From: Kribbella steppae
GTDB taxonomy: Bacteria; Actinomycetota; Actinomycetes; Propionibacteriales; Kribbellaceae
Length of the DNA stretch: 64,000 nucleotides
Direction of reading: 5' to 3'
Assembly (NCBI RefSeq): GCF_004342025.1
Contig: NZ_SLWN01000012.1
Span: forward strand, 1-64,000
Below are positions 1-8,190 of the stretch, piece after piece. The position numbers were made by a program, and so were the translations under genes. A model generated the notes under the pieces. That model did not search any database. It saw nothing but the letters and a program-made list of their open reading frames with translations, and had not been told where the DNA came from. Each line of letters begins with the position of its first letter. Position 1 is the stretch's first letter.

Positions 1-2
1 TG

Positions 3-86
3 GTACGACCGGACTTCACGGTGCTGTGGGCCGGCCGCGACGTCACAGCGCTCTGCGAAGCAGCACCGAGGTTCCTGGTTGCCTGA
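3..86 (+). CDS. C-terminal end of a gene cut by the window edge
   Basis: An open frame enters from the left edge and stops with TGA at 84-86. Its 27 visible codons encode a plausible protein end (VRPDFTVLWAGRDVTALCEA, then APRFLVA), and the codons have the GC-rich third positions typical here. I do not recognise the family. It could also be a remnant, because the following 270 bases hold other degenerate material. Only the stop codon and frame are seen; that it is a gene is inferred. Confidence 0.3.
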   Translation, partial: VRPDFTVLWAGRDVTALCEAAPRFLVA

Positions 87-159
87 GGCACGCGTGCGCC
101 CACGAGACGACGGCCCGTGCGCGGGTGCGGGTGCGGGGACCAGCACACACGGCCCGCCG

Positions 160-256
160 GATCAGGGTGGCTCCACTCCACTCCCACATCGGGATACCCG
201 ATCAGTCTCATGATGGCGAGCGCAGGGGGCTCCCGACATCCCGCGACCGCGTAGCC
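160..256 (-). pseudogene. Duplicated dps promoter and leader, gene lost
   Basis: Read on the minus strand from 256 to 160, this closely matches the promoter and leader of the intact dps gene at 27675-27760. Both have TACGCGGTCGCGGGATG, then CGGGAG, a GCTCGC block, a CCCGA block and GGGAGTG/AGGAGTG just before TGGAGC, where dps starts. After the start position the similarity fades and no ferritin-like frame follows. The seen facts are the matching leader and the absence of a gene; that a dps copy once stood here is inferred. Confidence 0.5.
237..256 (-). promoter_or_regulatory. Site A copy (orphan, dps-type)
   Basis: On the minus strand: GGCTACGCG-gtcgc-GGGATG, one mismatch from the site A consensus GACTACGCG-N5-GGGATG. 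It points left, to no surviving gene. It is back to back with the site at 280-299. Confidence 0.6.
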
Positions 257-279
257 GGGCGCGGTCCCACGATGACGAA

Positions 280-299
280 GGCGAGACGGACACGGGATG
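280..299 (+). promoter_or_regulatory. Site A copy upstream of the lipoprotein gene
   Basis: GGCGAGACG-gacac-GGGATG, followed by TG. The right half is exact; the left half keeps the CG exactly five bases before GGG but is otherwise weak. It ends 57 bases before the ATG at 357. Confidence 0.5.
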
Positions 300-356
300 T
301 GTCATCTCCTTCGCATGGCGATGATCAATCGTCAATCCGTTTGCAGGAGTGGCGAT

Positions 357-977
357 ATGGCTGACGTTGCAGTCGAACACGCGTTGGTATCCAGCACGCA
401 CGGACCAGCAGCTGCCTGTGCCCGCCTTAATGCGCAGCCAGGGCCGCGAGTGCGCCCGCCGTTGCGCAGATGCGCCGTGGCGGCGGTCAAGGTCGCGTTT
501 AGCATGCTGCTCTTGGCTGGCTGCGCTGCCCTCAACCCGCCGGACGTCAGCCGGGAACACAACTACGGCGATGTCACCATCGGCGATCTCCACGTGCGGG
601 CGGTCAGGCCGGTCAAGGCCAGCGACGACCGGGCCGTCGGTGTTGTTGCCACCATTGTCAACTATGGGCCGCCTGACGTGCTGAGGGAGGTGACGGTCAC
701 GGCCGGAAACGCGAACGGTCTAGCAGGCACAGTCACGCCCTTGAGGGCCGAGCCCAACCTCAGCATCGCGGCTGGCGCCGTCATCCGCCTGGGCGGCCCC
801 GGCAATCCCCGAATCCTCCTGCCAGACCCGCAAAGGCACCTTCGGGCCGGTCGCGTCGCCACCGTCACCCTCTCGTTCCGCGTTGCAGGGGCGGCTGCGG
901 TCGAGGCGATCGTCGAAGAGCCCGCAGCGTATCTCGCCCCGTTCGCTCCACCCCGGACAAACGGCCGAGCACCCTGA
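357..977 (+). CDS. Putative lipoprotein with PCu(A)C-like fold
   Basis: A 206-residue exported protein. A hydrophobic stretch ends in a lipobox, LLLAGC, so the mature protein would be anchored by lipid at that cysteine. The rest has the pattern of actinobacterial copper-chaperone-like (PCu(A)C) lipoproteins: GDVTIGDLHVRAV early, SIAAGAVIRLGG in the middle, LRAGRVATVTLSFR near the end. I see no clear His/Met copper motif, so copper binding is doubtful. ATG 357 has a good ribosome site (GCAGGAG). It leaves about 60 residues before the lipobox, so GTG 450, which gives a normal signal peptide, is a serious alternative. A site A copy lies upstream. Confidence 0.6.
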   Translation: MADVAVEHALVSSTHGPAAACARLNAQPGPRVRPPLRRCAVAAVKVAFSMLLLAGCAALNPPDVSREHNYGDVTIGDLHVRAVRPVKASDDRAVGVVATIVNYGPPDVLREVTVTAGNANGLAGTVTPLRAEPNLSIAAGAVIRLGGPGNPRILLPDPQRHLRAGRVATVTLSFRVAGAAAVEAIVEEPAAYLAPFAPPRTNGRAP

Positions 978-983
978 GGCGCG

Positions 984-1520
984 CCCGAAGCCGCACCGTT
1001 CTCCGACCAGAACGTGCTGATGCTGGCCGACATCCTGCCCACCGGCTATGAGGTAGGCGTTCTCAACGGCCGTGTCCAGCCGGGTGACGTGGTCGCGGTG
1101 GTCGGCGCGGGACCCATCGGGCTCGCCGGCATCGTGGGTGCGCAACTGTTCGCGCCGGCAGCCATCGTGGCCATCGACCTGGTCGACAGCCGCTTGGAGG
1201 CGGCGAAGCAGTTCGGCGCCACTGTCGTCGTGAACAACGGCAGGGAAGATCCACTCGATGCTGTCAAGAGCCTCAGCGAGGATCTGGGGGCCGATGTTGC
1301 GATCGAGGCCGTGGGGGTGCCTGCCACGTTTGAGCTGTGTACGAGTCTCATCCGCCCCGGCGGCAGGGTCGCCAACGTCGGGTCCACGGGAAGCCGGTCA
1401 CGCTGCATCTCGAGCAGCTGTGGATCCGCAGCATCGCCATCACGACGACTGGGCTGGTCGACACCTATTCGACCCCCACGCTGCTGCGGCGGTCAGTGCA
1501 CGGCGGCGTGCTCGCGTGGT
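984..1520 (+). pseudogene. Remnant of zinc-dependent alcohol dehydrogenase
   Basis: This matches the middle and NAD-binding part of the intact dehydrogenase at 54905-55975 (LADILPTGYEVG, GDVVAVVGAGPIGLAG, GADVAIEAVG, PATFELCTSLIRPGG). The N-terminal half with the catalytic zinc ligands is missing. Near 1381 one base is lost: GTCGGG-TCCACGGG should read GTC GGG GTC CAC GGG. The sequence then continues as GKPVTLHLEQLWIRSIAITT in the next frame. Similarity ends near 1520, where the 3' end of the ndh gene begins on the other strand. It is broken at both ends and frameshifted, so it cannot make an active enzyme. Confidence 0.85.
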
Positions 1521-2818
1521 CCGACGTCCGTCCCCTCTGAGGAGTCGCTCGTTTCGCGTTCTCCACCCAGCGAGACCAGGTCGCGACGGAATAGTGCCGC
1601 CAGCGCCCAGTCCGACCCGATGCGAACCTTGCGGTTGATGGTCGGTATCTGCGTCAGGTGATAGGTACGGTGCAACACCCACGCTGGTAGGCCGTGCAGT
1701 TGTATGCCGTACAGCTCGGCCACTCCCTTGTGGAGGCCAAGGCTCGCGATGGAGCCGGCGTACCGGTGGGCATAGGGCCGTACGGACTCTCCGCGGAGCA
1801 CTGCGACGAGGTTGTCAGCGAGGTGCCGGGCCTGGCGAATTGCGTGCTGGGCCGTGGGCGGGGTCGTCAGTCCCCGGTTCGTGAGATCAGGAACGGCGGC
1901 ACAGTCGCCCGCGCTCCACGCATCGTCCGTACCGACTACGCGGAGGTCCGTTCCGACCCGGACACGCCCCTTCTCATCGAGGGGCAGGTCGGTACTGCGG
2001 AGCATCGGGTGCGGGTGCACACCTGCAGTCCACACGAGCGTGCCGGCGTTGAGCTCGGTGCCGTCAGAGAGCCGGATCCGCCGGTCGACGGCGGACTCCA
2101 CCCGGGTGTTCAGGCGCAGGTCGATGCCTCGTCGGCTGAGTTCTGCGGCGGCGCGGCGGCCAACATCCTCTCCGACCTCGTGAAGGATTCGTCCGGTGAG
2201 CTCTACGAGCATCCAGCGGAGGTCGGCGGGCCTCACATGGCGGTAGTAGCGGCAAGCGGAGCGGGTCATGTCCTCGAGTTCGCCGAGCGCCTCGATCCCG
2301 GCGAAGCCTCCTCCTACGACGACGAACGTCAGGGCACATCGGCGTACCTCCGCGTCGCGCGTCGTTTCCGCGAGGTCAAGCCTGCTGAGGACGTGGTTGC
2401 GCAAGGCGATGGCCTCCTCCACCCTCTTGAAGCCGATGCCGCACTCCTCAAGGCCGGGAACGGGCGGCAGACGTGTGACTGCGCCCACTGCGAGCACCAG
2501 GTGGTCGTACGAGATGTCGTAGGAAGGGCCTTCCGACGGCTGGACCGTCACGCGATGGTCCCGGTGAGCCACTCGAGTGGCCCGAGCGCTGAGCACCTCT
2601 ACCCGGGGCAGCACTCGGCGCAAGGGAACGACAACGTGGCGCGGCTCAATAGCCCCGGTCGCTGCTTCGGCAAGGAACGGCTGGTATGTCATGAAGTTGC
2701 GTGGGGTCACGAAAAGCAGCTCGGCCTCGTGGCGGATCCGGCGTTGGAGCTGGCGAGCGCTGAACAGCCCGGTGAACCCGCCGCCGACGATGACGATGCG
2801 TGGGGAGGTTGATGTCAT
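1493..2818 (-). CDS. ndh: Type II NADH dehydrogenase (NDH-2)
   Basis: A 441-residue flavoprotein that oxidises NADH and reduces quinone at the membrane without pumping protons. The first FAD-binding Rossmann motif (IVIVGGGFTG) is at about residues 8-17. A second dinucleotide motif, FVVVGGGFAGIEALGELED, is near 165, and the C-terminal FAD motif SAGDC is near 305. The start at 2818 is chosen because the FAD motif follows at once; upstream in-frame codons add an unrelated leader. A site A copy lies 34 bases upstream. The last ten or so codons overlap the end of the alcohol dehydrogenase remnant on the other strand, so the tail may be a product of that junction. Confidence 0.88.
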   Translation of the reverse strand: MTSTSPRIVIVGGGFTGLFSARQLQRRIRHEAELLFVTPRNFMTYQPFLAEAATGAIEPRHVVVPLRRVLPRVEVLSARATRVAHRDHRVTVQPSEGPSYDISYDHLVLAVGAVTRLPPVPGLEECGIGFKRVEEAIALRNHVLSRLDLAETTRDAEVRRCALTFVVVGGGFAGIEALGELEDMTRSACRYYRHVRPADLRWMLVELTGRILHEVGEDVGRRAAAELSRRGIDLRLNTRVESAVDRRIRLSDGTELNAGTLVWTAGVHPHPMLRSTDLPLDEKGRVRVGTDLRVVGTDDAWSAGDCAAVPDLTNRGLTTPPTAQHAIRQARHLADNLVAVLRGESVRPYAHRYAGSIASLGLHKGVAELYGIQLHGLPAWVLHRTYHLTQIPTINRKVRIGSDWALAALFRRDLVSLGGERETSDSSEGTDVGPREHAAVH

Positions 2819-2851
2819 GGCGGCGAGACTGGCAAGACAATGATCGTGACG

Positions 2852-2871
2852 CATCCCCACTTCACGTAGTC
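2852..2871 (-). promoter_or_regulatory. Site A copy upstream of ndh
   Basis: Minus strand GACTACGTG-aagtg-GGGATG, one mismatch from consensus in the left half, exact in the right half, followed by CGTC. It ends 34 bases before the ndh start, the shortest spacing seen. Confidence 0.65.
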
Positions 2872-3037
2872 CTGTACACCGATTCGCGTCGACGAGGTGC
2901 AGTCCCACCGTTGTAGCCGCCCAGTACGCCGAGGGTTGGGTCGCCGGGCACCGGGTTATCTCGACGAACCCGGCGTTATCGGGGGCGACTACCATGAGTA
3001 CGCGCCCGCCGGATCCAGGCGGACGGGGGACCGACGG

Positions 3038-3466
3038 ATGACTGAGCTGCGCGCGTTGCTGAGCAAGGGGCTGCGGCCCGGCGTGTACCGCTGGCGTTCA
3101 GACCTGAGCACCGAGCAGGTACGCCGCGGCGTGACGGCCGCCGGCTGGAACTTCGTCCTGCTCGACACGACCGGCGTACACGACAAGGCCGGCTTCCTCG
3201 ACGTCTGTGCGACGGCCTTCGACCTGCCGCGCTGGTTCGGACGGAACTGGGATGCCCTGGCCGACTCCCTCAGCGACAGGTCGACCGGCGAGCCCGAGCT
3301 GGTCCTGTGGGAAGGCTGGCGGGAGCTGCTCGACCAGGACCACGACGCGGTCGACCTGGCGCTGCAGATCTTCGCAGAGGTTGCCAACGAGTCGGGCCAG
3401 CTTCGCGTGTTCCTCCGCGAGGCGAAGGACGTACCAGACCTCGTCAGCGAAGTACCGGTCGTCTAG
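3038..3466 (+). CDS. Barstar-family ribonuclease inhibitor
   Basis: A 142-residue acidic protein. The barstar pattern is clear from residue 40 on: LLDTTGVHDKAGFLDVCATA, then FDLPRWFGRNWDALADSLSD, then the hydrophobic ELVLWEGW strand. Members bind and block barnase-type ribonucleases in the cytoplasm. No barnase-like gene is beside it, so the partner is unknown and it may be an orphan immunity protein. ATG 3038 is preceded by a GGGGGA ribosome site. It runs divergently from ndh. Confidence 0.8.
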   Translation: MTELRALLSKGLRPGVYRWRSDLSTEQVRRGVTAAGWNFVLLDTTGVHDKAGFLDVCATAFDLPRWFGRNWDALADSLSDRSTGEPELVLWEGWRELLDQDHDAVDLALQIFAEVANESGQLRVFLREAKDVPDLVSEVPVV

Positions 3467-3620
3467 GCCGGGCAGCCGAAGTCGGCAGACCGAACTGTGC
3501 CGGTACTCCGGCGCTCCATGTGCGGGGGGTAAACCATCGTGGCCACGAACCTCGAGGGTGGTGCCGTCGCGGACCAGGCCTCCGTTCACGTGGATGTGAT
3601 CTCCGACCTACGCATGAATA
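3467..3620 (-). pseudogene. Degenerate copy of the DUF1918 gene
   Basis: On the minus strand the peptide VGDHIHVNG, then LVRDGTTLEVRG, matches the intact DUF1918 protein at 28199-28414 (VGDHIHVNGRR, VRDGTIIEVRG). Just upstream an in-frame TAG interrupts the N-terminus (GCG TAG GTC). After the DGLPP equivalent a frameshift moves the remaining similarity (PPHMERRSTGTVRS) into another frame. The gene therefore has a stop and a frameshift. It lies directly downstream of the intact Hsp20 gene, the mirror of the pair at 28.2-28.7 kb. Confidence 0.75.
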
Positions 3621-3643
3621 GCTTCTGCCGATTCATCGCAGCT

Positions 3644-3687
3644 GAGCCGAATCGGCTCGGGCCGCGGGCCACTCGGCCCGCGGCCCG
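3644..3687. terminator. Double hairpin downstream of Hsp20
   Basis: Two adjacent perfect inverted repeats. The first is GAGCCGA / TCGGCTC around a single A (3644-3658). The second has 13-base arms around ACTC (3658-3670 and 3675-3687). The stem is very GC-rich with no T-run, as is common in actinobacteria. It lies about 50 bases past the Hsp20 stop. Confidence 0.6.
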
Positions 3688-3735
3688 CATCTCCGTCCGG
3701 TGGCGAGACAGGCGTCGAGCCCGGTGCGGCTGCGC

Positions 3736-4191
3736 CTACTTCACCTCCACGTGGCGGCGTTGACCGGCGGAGCTCTTCGGCACCCGCACCTGAAGGACCC
3801 CGTCTTGGAGCGTGGCTTCTACGCCATCCTCATCCGCTGCATCCGGCAGGACGACCTCGTAGCGGAAGCGCCCCCACGAGCGGTTCTGGCGGCGCAACCA
3901 ACCGGTCCGCTTCTGTTCCGGGCGCTCACCACTGATCACGATCCGTCGGTCTTCGACGTCGATGTTGATGTCCTTCTTCTTGACGCCTGGCAGCTCGACC
4001 TCCAGCAGATAGGCGTCGTCGGTCTCCTCCAAGTCGGCCAGAGGGGTGAAGCCGGCCGAACCGAGCAACGACGGCAATTCTGGCCACTGCTCTTGGAACA
4101 GCCGAGACAACTGCTGAGTGAGCCGGTCGAACTCGCTCGCCGTGTCCCAGCGGGCGACATCGGTTCTGGTGCGTAGTGCAGGCAGCGCCAT
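3736..4191 (-). CDS. Hsp20 / alpha-crystallin small heat-shock protein
   Basis: A 151-residue ATP-independent holdase chaperone. The alpha-crystallin domain runs from about residue 45 to the end: YLLEVELPGVKKKDINIDV, RIVISGERP, RYEVVLPD, DGVEATLQDGVLQVRVPK. The N-terminus carries the usual short helical segment (FDRLTQQLSRLFQEQW). ATG 4191 follows a strong ribosome site (GGAAGGGAG). A site A copy lies 81 bases upstream and a hairpin lies downstream, so it is probably a single-gene unit. A copy with an internal deletion stands at 28487-28645. Confidence 0.92.
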   Translation of the reverse strand: MALPALRTRTDVARWDTASEFDRLTQQLSRLFQEQWPELPSLLGSAGFTPLADLEETDDAYLLEVELPGVKKKDINIDVEDRRIVISGERPEQKRTGWLRRQNRSWGRFRYEVVLPDAADEDGVEATLQDGVLQVRVPKSSAGQRRHVEVK

Positions 4192-4271
4192 CCTCTGCTC
4201 CCTTCCTTCGTGCGGGCCGGCAGGATTGCCAGGCCGCACGTTTAAGGCTGCGACGATGAGGCAGATCACCA

Positions 4272-4291
4272 CATCCCGGGTCCGCGCAGTC
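4272..4291 (-). promoter_or_regulatory. Site A copy upstream of Hsp20
   Basis: Minus strand GACTGCGCG-gaccc-GGGATG followed by TG. The left half differs from consensus by one base, the right half is exact. The broken Hsp20 copy keeps the same site at 28724-28743. Confidence 0.65.
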
Positions 4292-4528
4292 GTCTGATCC
4301 GGGGACCATGAACGGCGGCGGACCGCGTGGTGACTGGGTTCGCACAGCTTCACCAGCCAGGCCCCGGCGGCGATTGTCTGCACGTCGCGCCACGCCGCCT
4401 CGCGGTCCTGGAGGAGAACGGCCGGATGTTCGGGTCGTAGCTCAAGAACAGGTCGCCGTCGGCTGCTGCACCAGGTCGACCACGTTGCCTCGTGCGCGCC
4501 GGCAGAAACCTGGGTACGCCGGGTAGGA

Positions 4529-4548
4529 AACCACCTGATCTTGTGATC
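4529..4548 (+). promoter_or_regulatory. Possible degenerate site A before hemerythrin
   Basis: AACCACCTG-atctt-GTGATC. The left half is like the AACCACCCG variant before the gene at 28883, but the right half matches GGGATG in only four of six positions. It lies about 120 bases before the start codon. The 476 bases between Hsp20 and the hemerythrin gene otherwise hold only leaders and no gene I can support. Confidence 0.25.
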
Positions 4549-4667
4549 CGCGCGCGGCTGCTCGGCTCCTACAGTCGGGATCGATGACCTCACCGCCGAG
4601 GTACGGCCGAGTTTTCCATCCTGTGGCAGGCGAGGTGGGCGGACAAGCGCAGCAGGGAGGAACGGGC

Positions 4668-5222
4668 ATGACCAAAGACCTGATCGATCTCGTCAAGCAG
4701 GACCATCGGGAGATCGCGCGGCTGTTCGACCAGCTTGACCGGTACCGGCACCGCCGGCCCATGCTGCGCCCAGTGTTGTCCACCCTGCTGGTCGCGCACG
4801 ACCGCGCCGAGGAGGACGTGGTCTACCCGCGGGCACGCGACGCCGGTGATGCGGAGGGAATCGGCTCGAGACAGCGCGAACACCTCCGCACCGAAGACCT
4901 GCTGGTCAGGCTGGGACACGTCGATCCCGACGACGCGGTCTTCGACACCATCCTGACCGACATCGCCGACGGGACCGACCACCACTTCCGGCACGAGGAG
5001 ACCGAGATCCTGCCCGCCCTGCGCGACCGGCTCGCCGAGGATCAGCTGGTTGAGCTCGCGGAGCCGTTCATCCGCAGCCGGGAGCACCACTTCGGCGAAC
5101 GCCCCGGTGAGCGCCGGCTGACCGATCTGCGCCGGCAAGCCGCCAACATCGGCCTGGCCGACTTCGCAGACCTGGCGGAGAACGACCTGGCAGACCTCCT
5201 CCGCAAACTCGCCGACGAGTGA
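4668..5222 (+). CDS. Hemerythrin HHE domain protein
   Basis: A 184-residue helical protein of the HHE cation-binding family, whose members bind a di-iron centre and sense or carry oxygen or help repair nitrosative damage. Metal-ligand patterns are visible: KQDHREIARLFDQLDR (first H..E), LLVAHDRAEEDVVYP (H..EE), REHLRTEDLL and HHFRHEETEILP. The exact role is unknown. ATG 4668 has a good ribosome site (AGGGAGGAACG). It stands alone between Hsp20 (divergent) and a DUF2905 gene, which fits the stress-gene context. Confidence 0.85.
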   Translation: MTKDLIDLVKQDHREIARLFDQLDRYRHRRPMLRPVLSTLLVAHDRAEEDVVYPRARDAGDAEGIGSRQREHLRTEDLLVRLGHVDPDDAVFDTILTDIADGTDHHFRHEETEILPALRDRLAEDQLVELAEPFIRSREHHFGERPGERRLTDLRRQAANIGLADFADLAENDLADLLRKLADE

Positions 5223-5591
5223 GTCAGCCCGCGCCTGATGTTCCAGAACCGGCGACGAGCAACTGTGGTCCGCCGCAGGTTCAGCAGTAGGAGATCTCGC
5301 TCACAAGGTTCCGAGCGCTGCCAGCGCAACGCGGATGTTGTCGACTGAGTTGGGAAGGCGTAGACGGCTGTGGGGCGGTTGCCGAACGGGCAGGTCTGGT
5401 CGGTCGGCTAGTCGGTCCAGATGCGCCACTTGCTTGCGGGATGTCAGCGCGCGACTGTTCGAGTACACCAGAAGGAGGCTGTCGAGGAATTCGACCGTCG
5501 GACGGACCACCACGAGAAGTCCGTCGAGCGTGAACCCACCGTGGGACTCGCCCGCCAGTTACCGTGAGAGTCAGGTTCAGGAGGCGTTTTC
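5223..5591. other. Gene-poor stretch with one doubtful ORF
   Basis: No gene is firmly supported here. A minus-strand frame at 5301-5513 (70 codons, GTG start) reads VVRPTVEFLDSLLLVYSNSR and then becomes rich in Arg and Pro. It begins right after a stop codon and has no recognisable domain. It may be a remnant or chance. A ribosome site for the next gene (CAGGAGGCG) closes the stretch. Confidence 0.3.
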
Positions 5592-5801
5592 GTGCGCGAC
5601 GTTGGCCCAGTGCTGGTCATGCTCGGCCTCGCGCTCGTGTTGCTCGGCATCCTCGCCTGGTCCGGCGCGCTGTCATGGTTCGGGCGGTTGCCTGGAGATA
5701 TTCGGATCACCGGGGAGCGCACGCAGGTGTACATCCCGATCACCTCGATGCTGATCGTGTCAGTGGTGATCACAGTTCTGCTCTCGCTATTCCGCCGATG
5801 A
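5592..5801 (+). CDS. DUF2905 small membrane protein
   Basis: A 69-residue protein with two membrane segments (VLVMLGLALVLLGILAW and SMLIVSVVITVLLSLF) joined by the conserved loop LSWFGRLPGDIRI, which defines DUF2905. The function of the family is unknown. The GTG start at 5592 follows a strong CAGGAGGCG ribosome site. Confidence 0.85.
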   Translation: MRDVGPVLVMLGLALVLLGILAWSGALSWFGRLPGDIRITGERTQVYIPITSMLIVSVVITVLLSLFRR

Positions 5802-6006
5802 CTCCAGCGCTGGTCTCTCGGCCAGCCCTCACTGACGCGCCTGAGATGCTCATGCCCGAAGCTCATCGCCATGGCGCCCTCACCGACAGCGGGGGCCACC
5901 CGCCTGATCGATCCGCTTTCACCTCTCTCGCGGCGAGAGACTCACGGCCCGCTGCAGACGCAGGCGCAGGCGCAGGTCTGTCTGATTGGCAGGCGAGCGC
6001 GTCGAG

Positions 6007-6026
6007 GACCACGCGATCCCCTGATG
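6007..6026 (+). promoter_or_regulatory. Possible degenerate site A before transketolase
   Basis: GACCACGCG-atccc-CTGATG followed by CG. The left half is one base off consensus; the right half matches four of six. It lies about 115 bases before the transketolase start, inside a 340-base gap with no other gene. Confidence 0.3.
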
Positions 6027-6141
6027 CGGTCGTCGTCGCGCAACGCGCAATCTGACTGGGCGACTCTGACCTGGCGGTTTGCGTTCGGTCGCAGGCATCC
6101 CAGCGCTCGCCGGGGACAGCGACGATGTCCGAGGAGGCGAG

Positions 6142-8190
6142 ATGGCGGTCGAAGAGCAGGAGCTGCGGCCTGACGTGGTCGTCCACAGTCACGGTGACAA
6201 CGTTCCTCAGGAGCACGGCGCCCAGGACCTCGCCGAGCTGAGCATCAACACGATCCGGACACTTGCCATCGACGCCGTCGAGACTGCCGGGTCCGGGCAT
6301 CCAGGGACACCCATGGCTCTGGCTCCTCTCGGTCACCTCCTATTCACCCGGTTCATGAGGCACGATCCGACTGATCCAACCTGGCCAGACCGGGATCGCT
6401 TCGTGCTCTCAGCCGGCCACGCCTCAATGCTCCTCTATGCGCTCCTGCACCTCTGCGGTTACGACCTCCCGCTGACGGAGCTCAAACGATTCCGCCGGCT
6501 GGGATCCCGCTGTCCCGGTCATCCCGAACGGGGTGTCACCGCGGGCGTGGAGGTGACCACCGGCCCACTCGGGCAAGGCTTCGCGAACGCCGTCGGCCTG
6601 GCTATTGCAGAGCGACTGCTGGCGGCGCGCTTCAACCGTGCTGGGCACGACATCGTCGACCACTACACCTACGTGATCTGCTCGGACGGCGACCTCATGG
6701 AGGGAGTGTCGGCAGAGGCGGCGTCCCTTGCAGGCAACCTGCCGTTGGGAAAGCTCATCGCGTTCTACGACGACAACCACATCACCATCGAGGGATCCAC
6801 CGACTTGGCCTTCTGCGAGCAGGTCGAGAAGCGCTTCGAGGCGTACGGTTGGCACGTCGTCTCCGCACCCGAGGTGAACGACCTCGACGGTCTGGCGGGG
6901 GCGATCGTCGCGGCGCGGTCAGAAACCAGCCGCCCGTCGCTGGTCATGGCGCGGTCGGTGATCGGCTACGGCGCCCCGACAAAGTCCGGGACGGCGGCGG
7001 CGCACGGAGCCCCGCTCGGTGCGGACGAAGCCCGAGCGGTGAAGGCGAATCTGGACTGGCCCTACGCGGAGCCTTTCACGGTGCCCGACATGGTGCGGAG
7101 GATGTTTCACGACGCGGTCCTAACGCCCGGACGGGCCCTGCATGCCGCGTGGCAGGAACGCTTCGCGGCGTACAGGGAGGAGTATCCCGAGCTGGCCGCC
7201 GAGTTTCAGCGGACCTGTCGGGGCGAGCTGCCCGGCGACTGGGAACGCAACCTCCCGTCCTTCACCGCCGATGGGGACATGGCCACTCGAGCCGCGTCGG
7301 GGCGTGCGCTCAACGCGCTGGCCGGCGCCATCCCGGAGATGGTCGGCGGCTCGGCAGACCTGGCGCCTTCTACGGACACCTACCTCGAGGGTTTCGGCGA
7401 CGTCTCCTGCCGTGACTTCGGTGGACGCAACTTCCACTTCGGTGTGCGGGAGCACGCCATGGGGGCGGTCCTCAACGGCCTTGCCGCGCATGGCGGGCTC
7501 CGGCCGTTCGGTGCGACGTTCCTCGTGTTCTCCGACTACATGCGGCCACCCATCAGGCTCGCCGCCCTGATGGGACTGCCGGTGGTCTTCGTGTTCACTC
7601 ATGACTCCATCGGCGTCGGCGAGGACGGACCGACTCACCAGCCCGTGGAACACCTGGTCGCCCTGCGAGCAGTCCCGGACCTCGTGGTCTTGCGCCCAGC
7701 AGATGCCAACGAGACGGCAGCGGCCTGGCAGGTGGCGATCGATCGCCGGCACGGCCCCACGGCCCTGGCCCTGACGAGACAGAAGGTGCCCATTCTGCCG
7801 CCACCACCGCCCGGTGCAGTGGCGCAGGGGGCATACGTTCGCGTCGACGGCGACGACATCGTGCTCGTGGCGAGCGGATCTGAGGTCCATGTCGCGCTCG
7901 CCGCACGAGCCCAGCTCGCCTCCTCGGGGATCTCGGCGCGGGTGGTTTCGATGCCGTCATGGGAACTGTTCGAGGCACAACCGGTCGCCTATCAGCAGGA
8001 GGTACTACCGCCCGATCGACTCACCCTCGGCGTTGAGGCGGGCCGCTCTCTGGGCTGGTGCGCCTGGGTGGACGCCATGGCGTCTGTGGACCGCTTCGGC
8101 GCGTCGGCCCCCGCCGGCAAGCTCTTCGAAGCCTTCGGGATCACACCGGACCAGATAGCTGCTCACGTCCACGCGGCGCTGGCCCGATGA
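6142..8190 (+). CDS. tkt: Transketolase
   Basis: A 682-residue thiamine-diphosphate enzyme that moves two-carbon units between sugar phosphates in the pentose phosphate pathway. Seen: [16 protein letters not shown] near the N-terminus, [15 protein letters not shown], the cofactor-binding [14 protein letters not shown], and in the second half [15 protein letters not shown] and [15 protein letters not shown]. The length is normal. ATG 6142 follows GAGGAGGCG. Its last bases overlap the next gene by ATGA, so the two are translated together. A separate phosphoketolase lies at 45 kb. Confidence 0.95.
   Translation: MAVEEQELRPDVVVHSHGDNVPQEHGAQDLAELSINTIRTLAIDAVETAGSGHPGTPMALAPLGHLLFTRFMRHDPTDPTWPDRDRFVLSAGHASMLLYALLHLCGYDLPLTELKRFRRLGSRCPGHPERGVTAGVEVTTGPLGQGFANAVGLAIAERLLAARFNRAGHDIVDHYTYVICSDGDLMEGVSAEAASLAGNLPLGKLIAFYDDNHITIEGSTDLAFCEQVEKRFEAYGWHVVSAPEVNDLDGLAGAIVAARSETSRPSLVMARSVIGYGAPTKSGTAAAHGAPLGADEARAVKANLDWPYAEPFTVPDMVRRMFHDAVLTPGRALHAAWQERFAAYREEYPELAAEFQRTCRGELPGDWERNLPSFTADGDMATRAASGRALNALAGAIPEMVGGSADLAPSTDTYLEGFGDVSCRDFGGRNFHFGVREHAMGAVLNGLAAHGGLRPFGATFLVFSDYMRPPIRLAALMGLPVVFVFTHDSIGVGEDGPTHQPVEHLVALRAVPDLVVLRPADANETAAAWQVAIDRRHGPTALALTRQKVPILPPPPPGAVAQGAYVRVDGDDIVLVASGSEVHVALAARAQLASSGISARVVSMPSWELFEAQPVAYQQEVLPPDRLTLGVEAGRSLGWCAWVDAMASVDRFGASAPAGKLFEAFGITPDQIAAHVHAALAR

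Noticed and set aside
26-364. Plus-strand frame of 112 codons at the left edge
   Set aside because: Arg/His/Thr-rich without domain; it crosses the site A pair and the dps-like leader, so it is not coding.
4272-4277. GGGATG as a -10 box of a sigma-B/F-type promoter
   Set aside because: The usual GGGTAT/GTTT pairing with 14-17 base spacing is not found in the set; the conserved partner lies only five bases upstream.
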